DNA of 64,000 bases from Lachnospira rogosae (GTDB taxonomy: Bacteria > Bacillota > Clostridia > Lachnospirales > Lachnospiraceae), in assembly GCF_040096455.1 (NCBI RefSeq), contig NZ_JBBMER010000008.1:49680-113679 (forward strand), in the 5' to 3' direction. The notes below the pieces were generated by a model. The model was not told the origin of the DNA, did not search any database, and saw only the letters and a list, made by a program, of their open reading frames with translations. The translations under genes were made by a program, and so were the position numbers. This document shows, piece by piece, positions 1 to 9,943 of the stretch (the stretch's first letter is position 1; every line of letters begins with the position of its first letter).

Positions 1-185
1 CCATTCCCTGCAATAACATAAAAATAAAGCTGTCACACTAAACTTAATCTATACATTATGCAGCTGTAAGCATACTGCCTTCTACCTGCATATTATACAA
101 ATTACCATTTAGTGTAACAGCCCAATTACCATTTAATTATAGCTTTCTTATAATTGTATCATTCTTTAATTATAATTGTTAAACA

Positions 186-2348
186 TTAATATCCCAACGA
201 CTTTAAAGTACTATAATCACTAAGCTGCATATAATACTTAACATTATTATAAGTATCCTCATCATAATAGCTTACTGATAATATAACCTTATCAGTATCA
301 AAGGTCTTATCAAATGGATTGTCAAGTGCTTTTCTTATTTCACTGATAAGAGTCATATCTGATATATTACTGCTGTCCATATAATAATAATCGCCGTCTT
401 TTATTGAATATATATACAATGTAAAATCATCATCATTGTCCGATTTATTCAATCGTTTACTTTCAAAGTTATCAAGATACTTTTTAAGCTTATTACTTGT
501 CTCTGATATATTCTGTGATGCTACTTTATTAACTGCATTATAATAAGCATTTAAAGTCTTAGGAAGCTTATCACCTAATAATATCTGTGCTGAGTATGGT
601 ATTCCATTTCTTGTAAACGAAATGTATATATATGGCATACCACCCCTGTATCTTGATGAAATATCATTAATACAGCTATAATACTGTGTAAATGGAATAC
701 TGTTAATTTCATTAATGAAAGTTTCATACACTTCTTTAGCTGCTTCCTGTGTAAATATGCTATCCATAAATGAAAGCTTTGCATCTTCAAATGCTGGAAG
801 ATTCTTATATTCCTTACTTATATCCTGCATATTCTCGAACTTAGAAGCAAGCTTAACAACCTCTGACTGCTTAATGAATACTTTTCTGTATCTTCCAAAT
901 ATGCCGTCTTTAATATACACATTATATTTTATATATTCTTCATTTTTTCTTCCATTATTATAATAACCTGCACTGATATCCTGTATATTCTGTAAATTAT
1001 CCTCAATACTGTCTGCTACAAGCTTTATAACTTCTTCATCTGTTATCTTGAGTCTGCCTAATATATCCTCAAAATAATCTTTTTCTTCTGAATAACTGTA
1101 TGACAACATATTGTCGTTTACAATTGACATCTTTACATACTTTACCTTTGAAGTATCTGGAACGTACGAAAGCATCTGCCCAATTCCTGCATTAACAATC
1201 ACTCCAAATACTGCCGCAAGGACGTAAGCCAGAATAATTGAAGGCATTGCTTTTATTATTCTGTGAAGTTTCCTGCTTGATATGACTTCATATATTATTA
1301 CAACAAATGCAGCCACCACAAATGAAACCACTATATATTCAAGAAAATATCCTCTGTAACCACTACGCTTTTCCCTTATATAAAGCATAACTCCAAGAAC
1401 ACTTATAACAAAACCGATTGCAGTTCTTATTGCAAACTGTAACTTCCAGCCGAGTGCCGGCTTACCTGCTGTCTCACTCTTTCTCTTAGTAAACAGTACA
1501 CAGCCAAGAACAATATAAATAACTGCAAGAACCAGTGTGTATATATTAGAGGCGATCGACAAAAGCATCTGTGAAACACTTGACGATGTAATATATAAAG
1601 GTTCAAATGCACCAAATACCTGTGCTGTAAGCATATTATAAGAATTATCAAGTATCCACACAGGACATTCCATAGTCGCTGTAGCAACTGAATCTGTAAC
1701 TGTACTTGCGATAAGCAGTATAATAAATCTTGGTAGAAATACTATAAGTCCTGACACACATATATTGCTGAATATATTACCTGTTATTGAACAAGCCAGT
1801 GCAATTGCCGCACTGCAAAGAAGTGCACATATAAATTCTGCAACATATATATGAATTGTTACACCATAATCAACTATAAAATAGTTCCTAAAAATGTGGT
1901 AGCCTATAAAGCTTGCCACAAAAGCTGTCAGCATTGATACTGCCTGCCAGAATGTAACTGCAGCGAACTTACTTATAAATAATGCCTTTCTTTTGTACGG
2001 AAGTGAATGGTAGAAATCACTTGTACTTCTTTTATTAAGAAATGACCACGCATAAAGAGCAAGTATCGGTGTTATAACCAATACAACAATCAGCAGCACT
2101 CCTTGTGATGATATCGGTGACACCAATGATGTATAAGGCGATGACATATTAATAACTTCTGTGCCACTCTCTGCTGCAGCATTAGCGGCATTTATCATTT
2201 TTTTAATATTAAGTCCTTCTATGATAATTGGAAATCCTGATACAAATGCCACAACTGCTAAAGATATAAATCCAATCACCTTTAACTGTATTACTGTCTG
2301 CCAGAACAGCTTTAAACTAAATACATTTTTATTATTAGTATTGTCCAT
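186..2348 (-). CDS. ABC-2 type transporter permease, large
   Basis: Integral membrane partner of the ATPase encoded just upstream; substrate unknown. It has a cluster of hydrophobic segments in residues 10-330 (for example near FISLAVVAFVSGFPIII and GVLLIVVLVITPILALYAW), two more near 340-400, and then a soluble region of about 300 residues rich in Asp, Tyr and Asn. I chose the ATG at 2348 because GGAGGTGG lies six bases before it; a longer reading from 2381 is possible. It overlaps the end of the ATPase gene by 14 bp, so the two are translationally coupled. A GntR regulator heads the operon. In YtrA-type systems such transporters respond to cell-wall-active agents; that role is inferred here. 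Confidence 0.8.
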   Translation of the reverse strand: MDNTNNKNVFSLKLFWQTVIQLKVIGFISLAVVAFVSGFPIIIEGLNIKKMINAANAAAESGTEVINMSSPYTSLVSPISSQGVLLIVVLVITPILALYAWSFLNKRSTSDFYHSLPYKRKALFISKFAAVTFWQAVSMLTAFVASFIGYHIFRNYFIVDYGVTIHIYVAEFICALLCSAAIALACSITGNIFSNICVSGLIVFLPRFIILLIASTVTDSVATATMECPVWILDNSYNMLTAQVFGAFEPLYITSSSVSQMLLSIASNIYTLVLAVIYIVLGCVLFTKRKSETAGKPALGWKLQFAIRTAIGFVISVLGVMLYIREKRSGYRGYFLEYIVVSFVVAAFVVIIYEVISSRKLHRIIKAMPSIILAYVLAAVFGVIVNAGIGQMLSYVPDTSKVKYVKMSIVNDNMLSYSYSEEKDYFEDILGRLKITDEEVIKLVADSIEDNLQNIQDISAGYYNNGRKNEEYIKYNVYIKDGIFGRYRKVFIKQSEVVKLASKFENMQDISKEYKNLPAFEDAKLSFMDSIFTQEAAKEVYETFINEINSIPFTQYYSCINDISSRYRGGMPYIYISFTRNGIPYSAQILLGDKLPKTLNAYYNAVNKVASQNISETSNKLKKYLDNFESKRLNKSDNDDDFTLYIYSIKDGDYYYMDSSNISDMTLISEIRKALDNPFDKTFDTDKVILSVSYYDEDTYNNVKYYMQLSDYSTLKSLGY

Positions 2349-3258
2349 CAAGTTCCACCTCCAATGCTGTATCAAATTCATAACCTAACGCTTCCATCTC
2401 ATAAGTAAATACTTCTTCTAATGTAAGCGGAAGCACATCAAGAACAAGCGGATTTAACTTACTAAGCTTCTCAACAGTTGTATCTCTGTCGCCATTAATA
2501 ATCATATTGGCAACAGAACCTTCCTGTCTGTATCTTATTATGTTAAATTCATCAAATGTACTTCTTGAGAATTCATTCCTGAATGCAACCTGAATTTTAA
2601 ACTGTGATGTCTTTAATTCAAGCACGTCACTGTCAAGTACAAGACCTCCTCTGTGCAGTAATGCAAGATGGTCACATATATCCTCAAGCTCCCTTAATGA
2701 ATGTGAAGTCACAATAACAGTTGCATTATATTCAATAACATCATTGCATATAAGCTTTTTAACAAGATTTCTCATAACAGGGTCAAGCCCGTCAAATGTC
2801 TCATCAAAGAACATATACTTTGCCCTTGTAGACAATGCCAGTATAATAGCCGCCTGTCTTTTCATTCCTTTAGAAAAATTACCTATTGGCTTTGCTGGAT
2901 TTAACTCGAAAAGCTCTGTAAGCTTATTAAATCTTTCCCAATCGAACTTTTCATATATTGATGCATACAGCTTTGCCATTTTATTCATATTAGCACCTGG
3001 CAGGAAGAATAATTCATCTGCCACAAGAACCACATTTTCCTTAATCTTAGGATTTTCATATATTGGGGCATCATCTATATATGCCTCACCCTTTTCCGGC
3101 TTATATATGCCTGCAAGAACTCTTAAAAATGTTGACTTTCCTGCACCGTTAGAGCCGACCATTCCGTATATACAGCCGTCACTGATGTTACAAGTAATAT
3201 TATCAAGTGCAACAAAGTCTTCAAAATTCTTGCTGACTTCCTTAACCTTAATCATCAC
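2335..3258 (-). CDS. ABC transporter ATP-binding protein (YtrB-like)
   Basis: ATPase that powers the adjacent ABC-2 permease. Walker A is GSNGAGKS near residue 37, the signature reads FSKGMKRQ near 130, and Walker B is MFFDETFDGLDP with the switch His in VTSHS. At 307 residues it matches single-domain exporter ATPases with a C-terminal extension. An SD (GGGAGGG) precedes the start, and the preceding gtr regulator gene stops 14 bp upstream. The order regulator, ATPase, permease is the standard YtrA operon arrangement in Firmicutes. Confidence 0.88.
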   Translation of the reverse strand: MMIKVKEVSKNFEDFVALDNITCNISDGCIYGMVGSNGAGKSTFLRVLAGIYKPEKGEAYIDDAPIYENPKIKENVVLVADELFFLPGANMNKMAKLYASIYEKFDWERFNKLTELFELNPAKPIGNFSKGMKRQAAIILALSTRAKYMFFDETFDGLDPVMRNLVKKLICNDVIEYNATVIVTSHSLRELEDICDHLALLHRGGLVLDSDVLELKTSQFKIQVAFRNEFSRSTFDEFNIIRYRQEGSVANMIINGDRDTTVEKLSKLNPLVLDVLPLTLEEVFTYEMEALGYEFDTALEVELDGQY

Positions 3259-3272
3259 AAGCCCTCCCTTAT

Positions 3273-3644
3273 TTATTCTATTTCTTCATATACCTTATTA
3301 ACATTTTCAATAATCTCATCTTTAGAAATACCTGCTAATGCAAGCTCCCTTACAATCTGGTTTAACTTAGGAAGCTTCTCCCTTACATTAACTCCCAAAG
3401 CTTCAAGTGCGTCAGGCGATATAAACGACCCTTTACCCGGAACTGTGACTATCATCTGTCTTCTGTCCAGCTCTGAATACGCTTTCTGAATTGTATTAGG
3501 ATTAGTTGACAGTTTAACTGACAGGCTTCTTACAGATGGCATTTTATCTCCCTCTTTAAGAATTCCAGTCATTATCTGCTCCTCAACCTGATTTATAATC
3601 TGTTCATATACAGGCACTCGCGACATGACATCTATAACGAACAT
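3273..3644 (-). CDS. GntR family transcriptional regulator, YtrA subfamily
   Basis: DNA-binding repressor of 123 residues. The winged helix is at residues 8-75 (PVYEQIINQVEEQIMTG, then PSVRSLSVKLSTNPNTIQKA, a classic GntR recognition helix), followed by a short C-terminal helical dimerisation tail as in the YtrA subfamily rather than a ligand-binding domain. It is the first gene of an operon with the ABC ATPase and permease and probably represses it. A candidate palindromic operator lies 135 bp upstream. Confidence 0.9.
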   Translation of the reverse strand: MFVIDVMSRVPVYEQIINQVEEQIMTGILKEGDKMPSVRSLSVKLSTNPNTIQKAYSELDRRQMIVTVPGKGSFISPDALEALGVNVREKLPKLNQIVRELALAGISKDEIIENVNKVYEEIE

Positions 3645-3778
3645 CGTATTACCAATCCTTTCTAATATTTAATTCATATTGATTATAATTTATCTATAAT
3701 TGTTATTAACTATCATAAGTCTTATAGATCTTATAATTACTACCAGTATTCTATACCAGTTATCCATTGCAATGTATT

Positions 3779-3805
3779 AACTGTACTATATTAATTAGTA
3801 CAGTT
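3779..3805. promoter_or_regulatory. Inverted repeat AACTGTAC-N11-GTACAGTT, candidate YtrA operator
   Basis: Perfect 8-bp arms with an AT-rich 11-bp spacer in the divergent region between the GntR gene and mrp. YtrA-type regulators bind spaced palindromes of this general form. Assignment to this regulator is inference from position. Confidence 0.45.
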
Positions 3806-3882
3806 GTTATGATTAATATATTATATACCTTGAATTTTGTCAATATGAAATTAATTAGTATATTTGCATAACATCTTCCTCT

Positions 3883-3910
3883 TTGATTAACACTTAAATT
3901 ATGCTACAAT
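3883..3910 (+). promoter_or_regulatory. Promoter for mrp (TTGATT-N16-TACAAT, extended -10)
   Basis: TTGATT at 3883-3888 and TACAAT at 3905-3910, with TG one base before the -10 (ATGCTACAAT). Transcription would start near 3917, leaving a leader of about 105 nt before mrp. Confidence 0.55.
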
Positions 3911-3921
3911 AATTCTAATTA

Positions 3922-3996
3922 TGACGTGTCACAGGTAAATATGCTTTTCTTCGCTAAGAAACCGCTGTTTATGCCCCTGACACTCACATTATTAAC
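3922..3996 (+). other. Structured 5' leader of mrp
   Basis: The leader can pair GTGTCACAGG near 3925 with CCCCTGACAC near 3980, enclosing smaller pairings around TTTTCTTCGC/TAAGAAA. I do not recognise a known riboswitch class. It could be a cis-regulatory RNA linked to iron-sulfur or metal status, or an incidental fold. Confidence 0.3.
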
Positions 3997-4022
3997 AATT
4001 ATTAATACAGGAGGATTATCTA

Positions 4023-4841
4023 ATGAGCGAAGCATGTTCACATAACTGTTCAAGCTGCGGTTCTGACTGTAGCGAAAGAACAGCACCACAGAACTCAAGA
4101 AATGATAATAATAAAAATGTAAAGAAAGTTATAGCTGTTGTCAGTGGTAAGGGCGGTGTCGGAAAGTCACTTGTAACTTCACTTCTTGCAGTTAAAGCAC
4201 GCCAGTCTGGTCTTAAAACTGCCATTCTTGATGCTGATATAACAGGACCATCTATCCCTAAATCTTTTGGTCTTTCAGGCAAGGCAACCTGCAATGAAGA
4301 AGGTACAATAATATACCCACCAGAAACCCGCACCGGTATCAAGACTATGTCACTTAACTATCTTCTTGATAACGAAACCGACCCTGTTATATGGAGAGGT
4401 CCTGTTATCGCCAGTGCTGTTAAGCAGTTCTGGGAGGAAGTAGCATGGGAAGATACAGACTGTATGTTCATCGACTGCCCACCTGGAACTGGCGATGTTC
4501 CACTTACTGTATTCCAGACACTCCCGGTTGACGGAATTGTTGTTGTAACATCACCTCAGGATCTCGTATCTATGATTGTTGAAAAGGCTGTTAATATGGC
4601 TAAGATGATGGATATTCCTGTTATCGGAATTGTAGAGAATATGTCATATTTCAAATGTCCTGACTGTGGCAATATCCACTACATTTACGGAAAAAGCAAT
4701 ATTGATAAGGTTGCCGAAGATATGGGCATTAAAAATGTTGCTAAAATGCCTATAGACCCACACGTTGCTGAATATATCGATGCAGGACGTGCTGAGGAGC
4801 TTGATGCCTCTGCACTTGATACTATATTCAAAGATATTTAA
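4023..4841 (+). CDS. mrp: Mrp/NBP35-type iron-sulfur carrier ATPase
   Basis: P-loop ATPase that binds and transfers Fe-S clusters to target apoproteins in the cytoplasm. The deviant Walker A is GKGGVGKS near residue 42, followed by DADITGPSIPKSFG and the Mrp motif DCPPGTGDVPL. A CxxC (FKCPDCG, near 215) is the usual bridging-cluster site. The N-terminus adds a CSHNCSSCGSDC cluster at residues 5-16, like the extra N-terminal Fe-S site of NBP35-type proteins. AGGAGG precedes the start. The next gene begins 10 bp after the stop. Confidence 0.93.
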   Translation: MSEACSHNCSSCGSDCSERTAPQNSRNDNNKNVKKVIAVVSGKGGVGKSLVTSLLAVKARQSGLKTAILDADITGPSIPKSFGLSGKATCNEEGTIIYPPETRTGIKTMSLNYLLDNETDPVIWRGPVIASAVKQFWEEVAWEDTDCMFIDCPPGTGDVPLTVFQTLPVDGIVVVTSPQDLVSMIVEKAVNMAKMMDIPVIGIVENMSYFKCPDCGNIHYIYGKSNIDKVAEDMGIKNVAKMPIDPHVAEYIDAGRAEELDASALDTIFKDI

Positions 4842-4851
4842 GGATTATATT

Positions 4852-6087
4852 ATGAAAAGGATAATAATGTTTAAAGGTGGAGTTGAAACACTTGAGTTCT
4901 TCTCTGTTGAAATAGCTGAATATTTAGAAAGCAAGGGATACGAAATATTCTGGTACAACCTGCTTTTATCAAAGAACAGCTTTAATGAGCTTATGCACTA
5001 TTATAATAATCAATGCAATGAACAGCTCTATGCAATTACCTTTAACTTTGAGGGACTTGAGGGCGAAGAAGGGTTATATAACAATGATGGCTGGAACTTC
5101 TGGGACTATTCTGGTGTTACAGTTATTAATATCGTTGTTGACCACCCTTTATATTACAATCAGTTTCTTAAAGCTCTGCCTGAACATTATCGTCAGGTCA
5201 ATATTGACCATATGCATATTGATTATATGAAACGCTTCTTTCCCGATGTTGATGTATATTTTATCCCATCTGCCGGAACCGAGCTCAATAAACACAGAAA
5301 GCTTATGAAAGATTATGATTACCTGCCAATGTGCCAACGTCCAATCGATGTAATATTTACAGGCAATTACACTCCTAAGCATATTCTAAGAAAGCAGCTT
5401 AATAATATGGAACAGGATTATATTGATTTCTATGAAAGTGCCTTAGAACGCCTTATTATGTCACCAGACCTTACTATTGATGAGCTCTCAGAAATGTGTC
5501 TTAAAGAAGAATTTCCAGAAATAACTGATGAACAGCTCGCCAACTGTATGCCGCCAATGATGTATGTTGACCTTTCTGTAAGATTTCACTACAGACAGCT
5601 TGTTATCCGTATGCTTGCAGACTCTGGAATAAAGCTTAATACATATGGTTCCGGCTATAATTATATAGAATGTAACCACCCTGAGAATATCATTATGCAC
5701 GGCGGTGTTAATTCCCAGAAATGCCTTGATATGATAAGCCAGTCCAAAATATCACTTAATGTAATGCCCTGGTTTAAAAATGGCATTCACGACCGTATAT
5801 TTAACAGCTGTCTTAATGGTGCTGTCAGCCTCTCTGACTCATCTATATATATTGATGAATTATTCACCGACAGACAGAATATAATATTGTATGACCTTAA
5901 TATGTTAAGGGATTATGAGCTTTCCGGGTATGACCTTAATATCACCAAGCCTCTTACAGACTATATTAAAAAATTATTAGCAGACGACAATAAGCTTCAG
6001 GCTATTGCTGATAACGCTTACAGCCTGTGCCATAACAGGCACGACTGGAAAAACAGAGCCTCCATTATAGAGACCCTGTTAAGATAA
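4852..6087 (+). CDS. CgeB/DUF3880-like putative glycosyltransferase
   Basis: Protein of 411 residues counting from the ATG at 4852, which has AAGGA upstream; a longer reading would overlap mrp. The C-terminal third resembles CgeB-type glycosyltransferases (KISLNVMPWFKNGIHDRIFN, then NGAVSLSDSS and a terminal HDWKNRA helix). The N-terminal part has the Rossmann-like opening KRIIMFKGGVETLEFF. No signal peptide, so it is probably cytosolic. Co-transcribed with mrp but with no obvious functional link. Sugar donor and acceptor are unknown. Confidence 0.6.
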   Translation: MKRIIMFKGGVETLEFFSVEIAEYLESKGYEIFWYNLLLSKNSFNELMHYYNNQCNEQLYAITFNFEGLEGEEGLYNNDGWNFWDYSGVTVINIVVDHPLYYNQFLKALPEHYRQVNIDHMHIDYMKRFFPDVDVYFIPSAGTELNKHRKLMKDYDYLPMCQRPIDVIFTGNYTPKHILRKQLNNMEQDYIDFYESALERLIMSPDLTIDELSEMCLKEEFPEITDEQLANCMPPMMYVDLSVRFHYRQLVIRMLADSGIKLNTYGSGYNYIECNHPENIIMHGGVNSQKCLDMISQSKISLNVMPWFKNGIHDRIFNSCLNGAVSLSDSSIYIDELFTDRQNIILYDLNMLRDYELSGYDLNITKPLTDYIKKLLADDNKLQAIADNAYSLCHNRHDWKNRASIIETLLR

Positions 6088-6088
6088 G

Positions 6089-6117
6089 TTGACTATTCTT
6101 TTGTTATATGTTAAAAT
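6089..6117 (+). promoter_or_regulatory. Promoter of tRNA-Leu (TTGACT-N17-TAAAAT)
   Basis: Near-consensus -35 at 6089-6094 and -10 at 6112-6117 with 17-bp spacing, ending 11 bp before the tRNA. It starts just after the stop codon of the upstream gene. Confidence 0.75.
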
Positions 6118-6128
6118 AATATTTACTT

Positions 6129-6210
6129 GCGGATGTGGCGGAACTGGCAGACGCGCTAGATTTAGGTTCTAGTATCGTACGATGTGCAGGTTCGATTCCT
6201 GTCATCCGCA
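6129..6210 (+). tRNA. tRNA-Leu (anticodon UAG)
   Basis: The acceptor arms GCGGATG and CATCCGC pair. The anticodon loop TTTAGGT lies within stem CTAGA/TCTAG. It has a variable arm and a T-arm with GGTTCGATTCC. 82 nt, no encoded CCA, followed by a T-run. Confidence 0.95.
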
Positions 6211-6264
6211 TTTTTTATTTTAAAATATTTATATTTTGATTATATCTTTAATTCTAATTATATT

Positions 6265-9114
6265 TTAGTATCCTTTGATTATCTTATGTATTACAAGATA
6301 CTCTGCCACAAGCGTTACTGGTGCAAGTATTATACACCACAGCGATAACACGATACATTCCTTCATACAGATTTTCTCTATTACTTCCCTGTCTGCACCT
6401 GTATTCCTCATAACACGTATTATATCTTTATACTGTTTCATTCTCGTTACAAGAATAACCAGAGATACTGCTATATACACGAATACTGCTGCCGCCAGAG
6501 ATACTCCATATAATATGTAATTGACTATTGCTTCCCTTCTGGCATCATCTTTATCATCTGAATACACATAATATGAAAATCCTGCTGGTCCAAGATATGA
6601 TTGCAGATTATTGCCTGTAGAAAGATTTACCGAATCTAAGCTGTACTTTACATTAATCTGGTTGTATTTCATTGCAAGTGTAATTGTTTCTGGTAATTCT
6701 TCCATACCAAGCAGATTTCTAAGCAATTCATTCTGGCGGTCTACGGCCCGTTGTCCAAGCTTATTAGAAGCTACCATCGTATATTTGGCATACTCAGGTA
6801 TATACTCTTTTAATCTTTCCTTTATTTCATCATTAACATAGACTACATTAGCAGCCCTTGTCACTGCCGCCGGTGCAAAAAGAGTATCATATTCATATTC
6901 ATTTAAAATAGTATTTCCAACGATACCTTCAGCAACTGACCTGCTGACCTGAATATTTTCATCTATATTCATTATTTCCCTGCACCTTTTATCAAGCTCT
7001 TCTGTGGTTATATCAGAAGTAAGATAATCCTCATTAAATGACTTGTAATTATCATTAACCGTTATCATTCCATTATTATACATATATTCATATAAATTTT
7101 CGTAATATTCACCACCATAAGAACTGTCATAAGATGTAGAACCTTTTGGAAAGCTGCAATAATTCATAAGATTTATCTTCGTATCTTTGCCAATTGTACT
7201 ATCATACCCTCCATGTATATTGGGTTCTTCAAATACAATTACCGCATCGCCATTACAGAAATCTTCATAACTAAAATCGCAATCCTTAGCATAATCTATC
7301 AGTATATTATAGATTTCATAAGATGGCTCAACATACTCAGCCGCATACAGATAATTATTATTTACTGACTTAGCCTCCTGTATATTCCAGCCTTCCCAGG
7401 TCCACATCCTTGACGTTTCAAAACAGGAATACTGCACATCTTTTATTCCGGATATTCCCTTTATATAATCTATTATGTGCTCATCTATTCCCTGATACAT
7501 ATAGGCATCTGCATACTTTTCAATAACCACATTGCCATATGTATAAATTATTCCACTGTCATTGTTCTGTGGTATATTTTTTGACCTCTGAAAATATTCT
7601 TCTTTTGTTACATTATCAACTTTGCCATTCTGCTCAGCTATTAATAAATAACTGCTGTCTTTACTGAATTTCTCCTTCATCTCATTGGTCCATATTGCAA
7701 CAGGGTTATATATATAATTAATATTATAATAGCCTTTTTTATCAACCTTTTTAAAAGCTATTATATCTGAACTCTTTGTGATATTATTATAGTTTTTATA
7801 TGTTACAGATATGTTCATAGCACATACAACTATTATTACTAGCATTAATATGCCAAATACCCTTGTAAGTATATTCTGGACTGCTCCGTGCGACTGCATA
7901 AGCCTTTTATGCGTGTAACATATATAATTATCCTTATTGATTGACTTACTGCGTATCCTTGGTTTCTTATACTTTCTAACCCTGTAAGACTGTCCCCTGC
8001 TTCTTTTACTCCATTGAATTATATTGATGACACAGCACATAATTACAGCTATTATAAATGTCAGAAATGTATTAACATACACACTATTATCTATTGAGTA
8101 GAACTCAAAACCACATTTGTGTTCAATAAATATACATACCGCTTTCCCTGCAACTATTGAAAAAATCAGACATAACAGCAATGAACTTATCAATATAACA
8201 GCATTTTCAATTATAATTATAAATGCCATCTGTACATTGCCTGCACCTATGTTCTTAACAATACTGCGTGTCCTGCTTCTTGCTTTATTATACGATATAA
8301 GCTGATATATTATTGCTGCTATGGCAAGTATCATAACAACTATGTACATATATTTATATACATAATTATCCTTCCACGGCTTATAATCATATACACTGCT
8401 GTTATATGTAATATATATAGGACTTACCTTCTGCTCAATTCCATTGTATATATCCCTATAATCCTCTTTGATGTAATCATTAATAGGATAAATAAATATA
8501 CCGCCGCCATATCTGTTAATGGCTTTTCCCTCACTCTCAGTTACAATGATACCTGGAAGCTTATCACCGCCATGCCACACATCTGTGTAACTGTTAAGTA
8601 TTCCAACAAGCTTATATGTCTTAGTTAATTTATCAGAAGTTCCATTCAGATATGTATCAATAACTATATCCTGTCCAATATCACTGCCCTGTTCAAGCTT
8701 TATAAGTGTACTCCACTCAACTGCAATCTCATTATCCTTTGCTGGCATTCTTCCTTTATTAAGCTTTATATTACCTATCTCAATAAATCTGTCTGACAAC
8801 GTGCCAATACTTATATCAGTCTTTCCCACCGAATTATATACATAATTATTAACCTGTGCCAGACCGGCAGTTCCAAGATACGGATGATTTTTCAAATCAT
8901 TATTTTCAGCCTTGACTGAGCCCTCATACATTACATACCAGCTTCCAAAACGGCTCTTAGCTGACTGTATCTGCCATTTATACATATTGCTCTGGAATAT
9001 AAGTGTTCCAGCTACAAATGTAAAGGCTATAAATATCACAATCAAAGTTCTTAATACTTCTTTCCACCTTTTACGCAGTCCTTTGAGGCAGTATTCCAGC
9101 AATTCTATGTTCAT
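6265..9114 (-). CDS. FtsX-like ABC transporter permease, 949 aa
   Basis: Large permease of the MacB/FtsX superfamily. One N-terminal membrane helix (residues 20-40) is followed by an extracellular domain of about 200 residues and three helices (near 255, 300 and 350). A second helix near 415 precedes a very large Tyr/Asn-rich extracellular domain, and two or three helices end the protein (near 870-945). It overlaps its ATPase gene by 4 bp (ATGA-type coupling). Immediately downstream of a two-component system, as in peptide-antibiotic sensing and detoxification modules (Bce/Vex type), so export or removal of an antimicrobial peptide is a reasonable inference. The substrate is not visible. Confidence 0.8.
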   Translation of the reverse strand: MNIELLEYCLKGLRKRWKEVLRTLIVIFIAFTFVAGTLIFQSNMYKWQIQSAKSRFGSWYVMYEGSVKAENNDLKNHPYLGTAGLAQVNNYVYNSVGKTDISIGTLSDRFIEIGNIKLNKGRMPAKDNEIAVEWSTLIKLEQGSDIGQDIVIDTYLNGTSDKLTKTYKLVGILNSYTDVWHGGDKLPGIIVTESEGKAINRYGGGIFIYPINDYIKEDYRDIYNGIEQKVSPIYITYNSSVYDYKPWKDNYVYKYMYIVVMILAIAAIIYQLISYNKARSRTRSIVKNIGAGNVQMAFIIIIENAVILISSLLLCLIFSIVAGKAVCIFIEHKCGFEFYSIDNSVYVNTFLTFIIAVIMCCVINIIQWSKRSRGQSYRVRKYKKPRIRSKSINKDNYICYTHKRLMQSHGAVQNILTRVFGILMLVIIVVCAMNISVTYKNYNNITKSSDIIAFKKVDKKGYYNINYIYNPVAIWTNEMKEKFSKDSSYLLIAEQNGKVDNVTKEEYFQRSKNIPQNNDSGIIYTYGNVVIEKYADAYMYQGIDEHIIDYIKGISGIKDVQYSCFETSRMWTWEGWNIQEAKSVNNNYLYAAEYVEPSYEIYNILIDYAKDCDFSYEDFCNGDAVIVFEEPNIHGGYDSTIGKDTKINLMNYCSFPKGSTSYDSSYGGEYYENLYEYMYNNGMITVNDNYKSFNEDYLTSDITTEELDKRCREIMNIDENIQVSRSVAEGIVGNTILNEYEYDTLFAPAAVTRAANVVYVNDEIKERLKEYIPEYAKYTMVASNKLGQRAVDRQNELLRNLLGMEELPETITLAMKYNQINVKYSLDSVNLSTGNNLQSYLGPAGFSYYVYSDDKDDARREAIVNYILYGVSLAAAVFVYIAVSLVILVTRMKQYKDIIRVMRNTGADREVIEKICMKECIVLSLWCIILAPVTLVAEYLVIHKIIKGY

Positions 9115-9797
9115 ACGTTCACCTCCGATGATACATTTCCATCTACAATACTCAATACCCTGTCTGCATATCCAGCCATCTGCTTATCGTGTGTTACCAT
9201 AATAATCGTCTGGCGGTATTTACTTGCCGCTAATGCAAGCATTGCAGCTACATTTTCTGAACTTCCTGCATCAAGATTACCAGTTGGTTCATCAGCATAT
9301 ACAACAGCCGGATGATTAATCAATGCCCTTGCTATTGCCACCCTCTGCTGCTCACCCCCTGACATCTCATACGGATATTTCTCATAACAATATTCTATCT
9401 GCAACGAACTCATCAATTCCCTTACTTCGTCCCCGTCAATGTCTTTATTGTCAAGAATTAATGGCAGGACTATATTCTCATACGCTGTATATTCTGGTAT
9501 AAGGCTGTAATCCTGATATATATATCCGATATTCTCACGTCTGAACTTTGATAACTGCCTGTCCTTAAGTTCAGCTATATTAATGCCATCTATACATACA
9601 TTACCCTCATCTGGCTTATCAAGCGTTCCTAATATTCTTAAAAGTGTCGATTTACCCGAACCACTCTTTCCTACTATCGCAGTAAATTCACCTTTCTTAA
9701 TATTAATGTCGCATTTTTTCAATGCGTGTACCTCAACTGTTCCAGTATGATAGGTTCTGCATATACCCTCTGCTTTCAATATGTATTCCATCTTCAC
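9111..9797 (-). CDS. ABC transporter ATP-binding protein (MacB/LolD/BceA type)
   Basis: 228-residue ATPase of the FtsX-type exporter family: Walker A GKSGSGKS near 43, Q-loop YQDYSLIPEYTAYEN, signature MSGGEQQRVAIARAL and Walker B VVYADEPTGNLD, with switch His in VTHDKQ. The GNLD after Walker B is diagnostic for the MacB/LolD/BceA class. First gene of a two-gene operon with the 949-aa permease. The promoter region upstream carries the phased direct repeat also found before the response regulator. Confidence 0.93.
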   Translation of the reverse strand: MKMEYILKAEGICRTYHTGTVEVHALKKCDINIKKGEFTAIVGKSGSGKSTLLRILGTLDKPDEGNVCIDGINIAELKDRQLSKFRRENIGYIYQDYSLIPEYTAYENIVLPLILDNKDIDGDEVRELMSSLQIEYCYEKYPYEMSGGEQQRVAIARALINHPAVVYADEPTGNLDAGSSENVAAMLALAASKYRQTIIMVTHDKQMAGYADRVLSIVDGNVSSEVNV

Positions 9798-9910
9798 ACC
9801 TCCTTATCTTTTGTTATCAGGCTTGTCCGCAGTACTTCATCACTGCTTAATGTACTGCTGCCTGTCTGATTACTAACTGTTGTACATTTATTATTTATTG
9901 CTATGACTGT

Positions 9911-9943
9911 ATTATATATTGCACGACTTACATACAACTTACA
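9911..9943 (-). promoter_or_regulatory. ABC operon promoter with 11-bp-phased direct repeat
   Basis: On the minus strand, TGTAAG occurs at 9943-9938 and again at 9932-9927, exactly 11 bp apart. A TATAAT -10 follows at 9916-9911, 10 bp after the repeat, and no consensus -35 is present. OmpR-family activators bind such direct repeats in place of a -35. The repeat overlaps the stop of the kinase gene. Confidence 0.6.

Noticed and set aside
3917..4022. Known riboswitch (fluoride, NiCo, SAM) in the mrp leader
   Set aside because: Conserved cores of these classes are not visible; kept only as an unassigned structured leader.
4016..4342. 108-aa ORF antisense to mrp
   Set aside because: Opposite strand of the conserved P-loop region; no SD.
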